Source: Prevotellaceae bacterium (GTDB lineage: Bacteria > Bacteroidota > Bacteroidia > Bacteroidales > UBA932). Taken from it: DNA of 5,156 nt. Position 1 is the first letter of the stretch. The number at the start of each line of letters is the position of its first letter. Under the pieces are notes generated by a model that worked only from the letters and a program-made list of their open reading frames with translations, was not told the origin of the DNA and did no database searches. This document shows positions 4,972 through 5,156 of the stretch, one piece after another. The translations under genes were made by a program, and so were the position numbers. Location of the stretch: NCBI GenBank assembly GCA_031273485.1, contig JAISRS010000145.1, positions 1 to 5,156 on the forward strand, in the 5' to 3' direction.

Positions 4972-5156
4972 ATGAAAAATTTATTAAACAGTTTTTTAGC
5001 TTTACTTTTATTGTCGGCGGCGTTTCATTCCTGCATCGACAAAAACTACGATCTGGACAATATTGACGATAACGGCAATTTAAGTCCTGCTTTAATTTTA
5101 CCTATCGGATCACTGAGAATCAGCGCAAGCGAACTTGTCAGCGGAGCCGGTATTGG
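4972..5156 (+). CDS. Exported lipoprotein, 3' truncated by window edge
   Basis: The frame is open from ATG 4972 to the window end (61 complete codons). It starts MKNLLNS, has a hydrophobic core at residues 8-17 and a probable lipidation Cys21 in FHSC, an atypical lipobox with Phe at -3 and Ser at -1. The mature part opens with an acidic, Asp/Asn-rich stretch, CIDKNYDLDNIDDNGN (21-36), then PALILPIGSLRISASELVSG (39-58). The acidic residues just after the cysteine resemble the surface-export signal of Bacteroidota lipoproteins. The YDLDNID motif close to the cysteine recalls a group of large uncharacterised Bacteroidales lipoproteins with a YDLSDID-like start; that link is from memory and weak. 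The start is supported by the signal peptide and by a strong promoter 39 bp upstream. Function is unknown. Confidence 0.8.
   Translation, partial: MKNLLNSFLALLLLSAAFHSCIDKNYDLDNIDDNGNLSPALILPIGSLRISASELVSGAGI

Overview
The window reads as chromosomal DNA of a member of the Bacteroidota, probably Bacteroidales. The signs are three promoters of the TAnnTTTG (-7) type, two of them with an upstream TTG; lipoproteins with Bacteroidota-style signal peptides; a DnaG of Bacteroidota style; start codons with little Shine-Dalgarno sequence; and AT-rich intergenic repeats built from TTCGTG units. No phage, CRISPR, defence or secretion system is visible, and no rRNA or tRNA gene was recognised.

Layout, left to right. 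Bases 2-133 hold the 3' end of an unidentified rightward reading frame. Bases 151-461 are a non-coding repeat array: 14 TTCGTG units, with a 122-bp segment present twice (one mismatch, 167 bp apart) and four small hairpins with GAA or GCA loops. From about 490 to 980 there is no convincing gene. A promoter at 983-1015 then leads, through a possible 10-codon leader ORF, to a secreted lipoprotein of the 3-keto-disaccharide hydrolase (DUF1080) family at 1062-1847. A long hairpin of CGCAAAG repeats follows (probable terminator), then a 122-bp element with 17-bp terminal inverted repeats and a possible AATA target duplication (MITE-like).

The central part is a leftward pair: dnaG (primase, 4586 to 2613) and, only 4 bp downstream, a YqaA/DedA-type membrane protein gene (2608 to 2129). 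They are probably co-transcribed from a promoter near 4735-4742. On the right, a divergent promoter at 4901-4933 drives a lipoprotein gene that starts at 4972 and runs off the window.

The genes do not form one pathway. dnaG is housekeeping (lagging-strand priming), the YqaA-like protein is probably an accessory membrane protein riding in its operon, and the two lipoprotein genes are separate transcription units for cell-envelope proteins, one of them likely involved in glycan or glycoside breakdown. The least explained parts are the intergenic repeats: the duplicated hairpin-bearing segment and the MITE-like element. No exciting new multi-gene system can be supported from this sequence.
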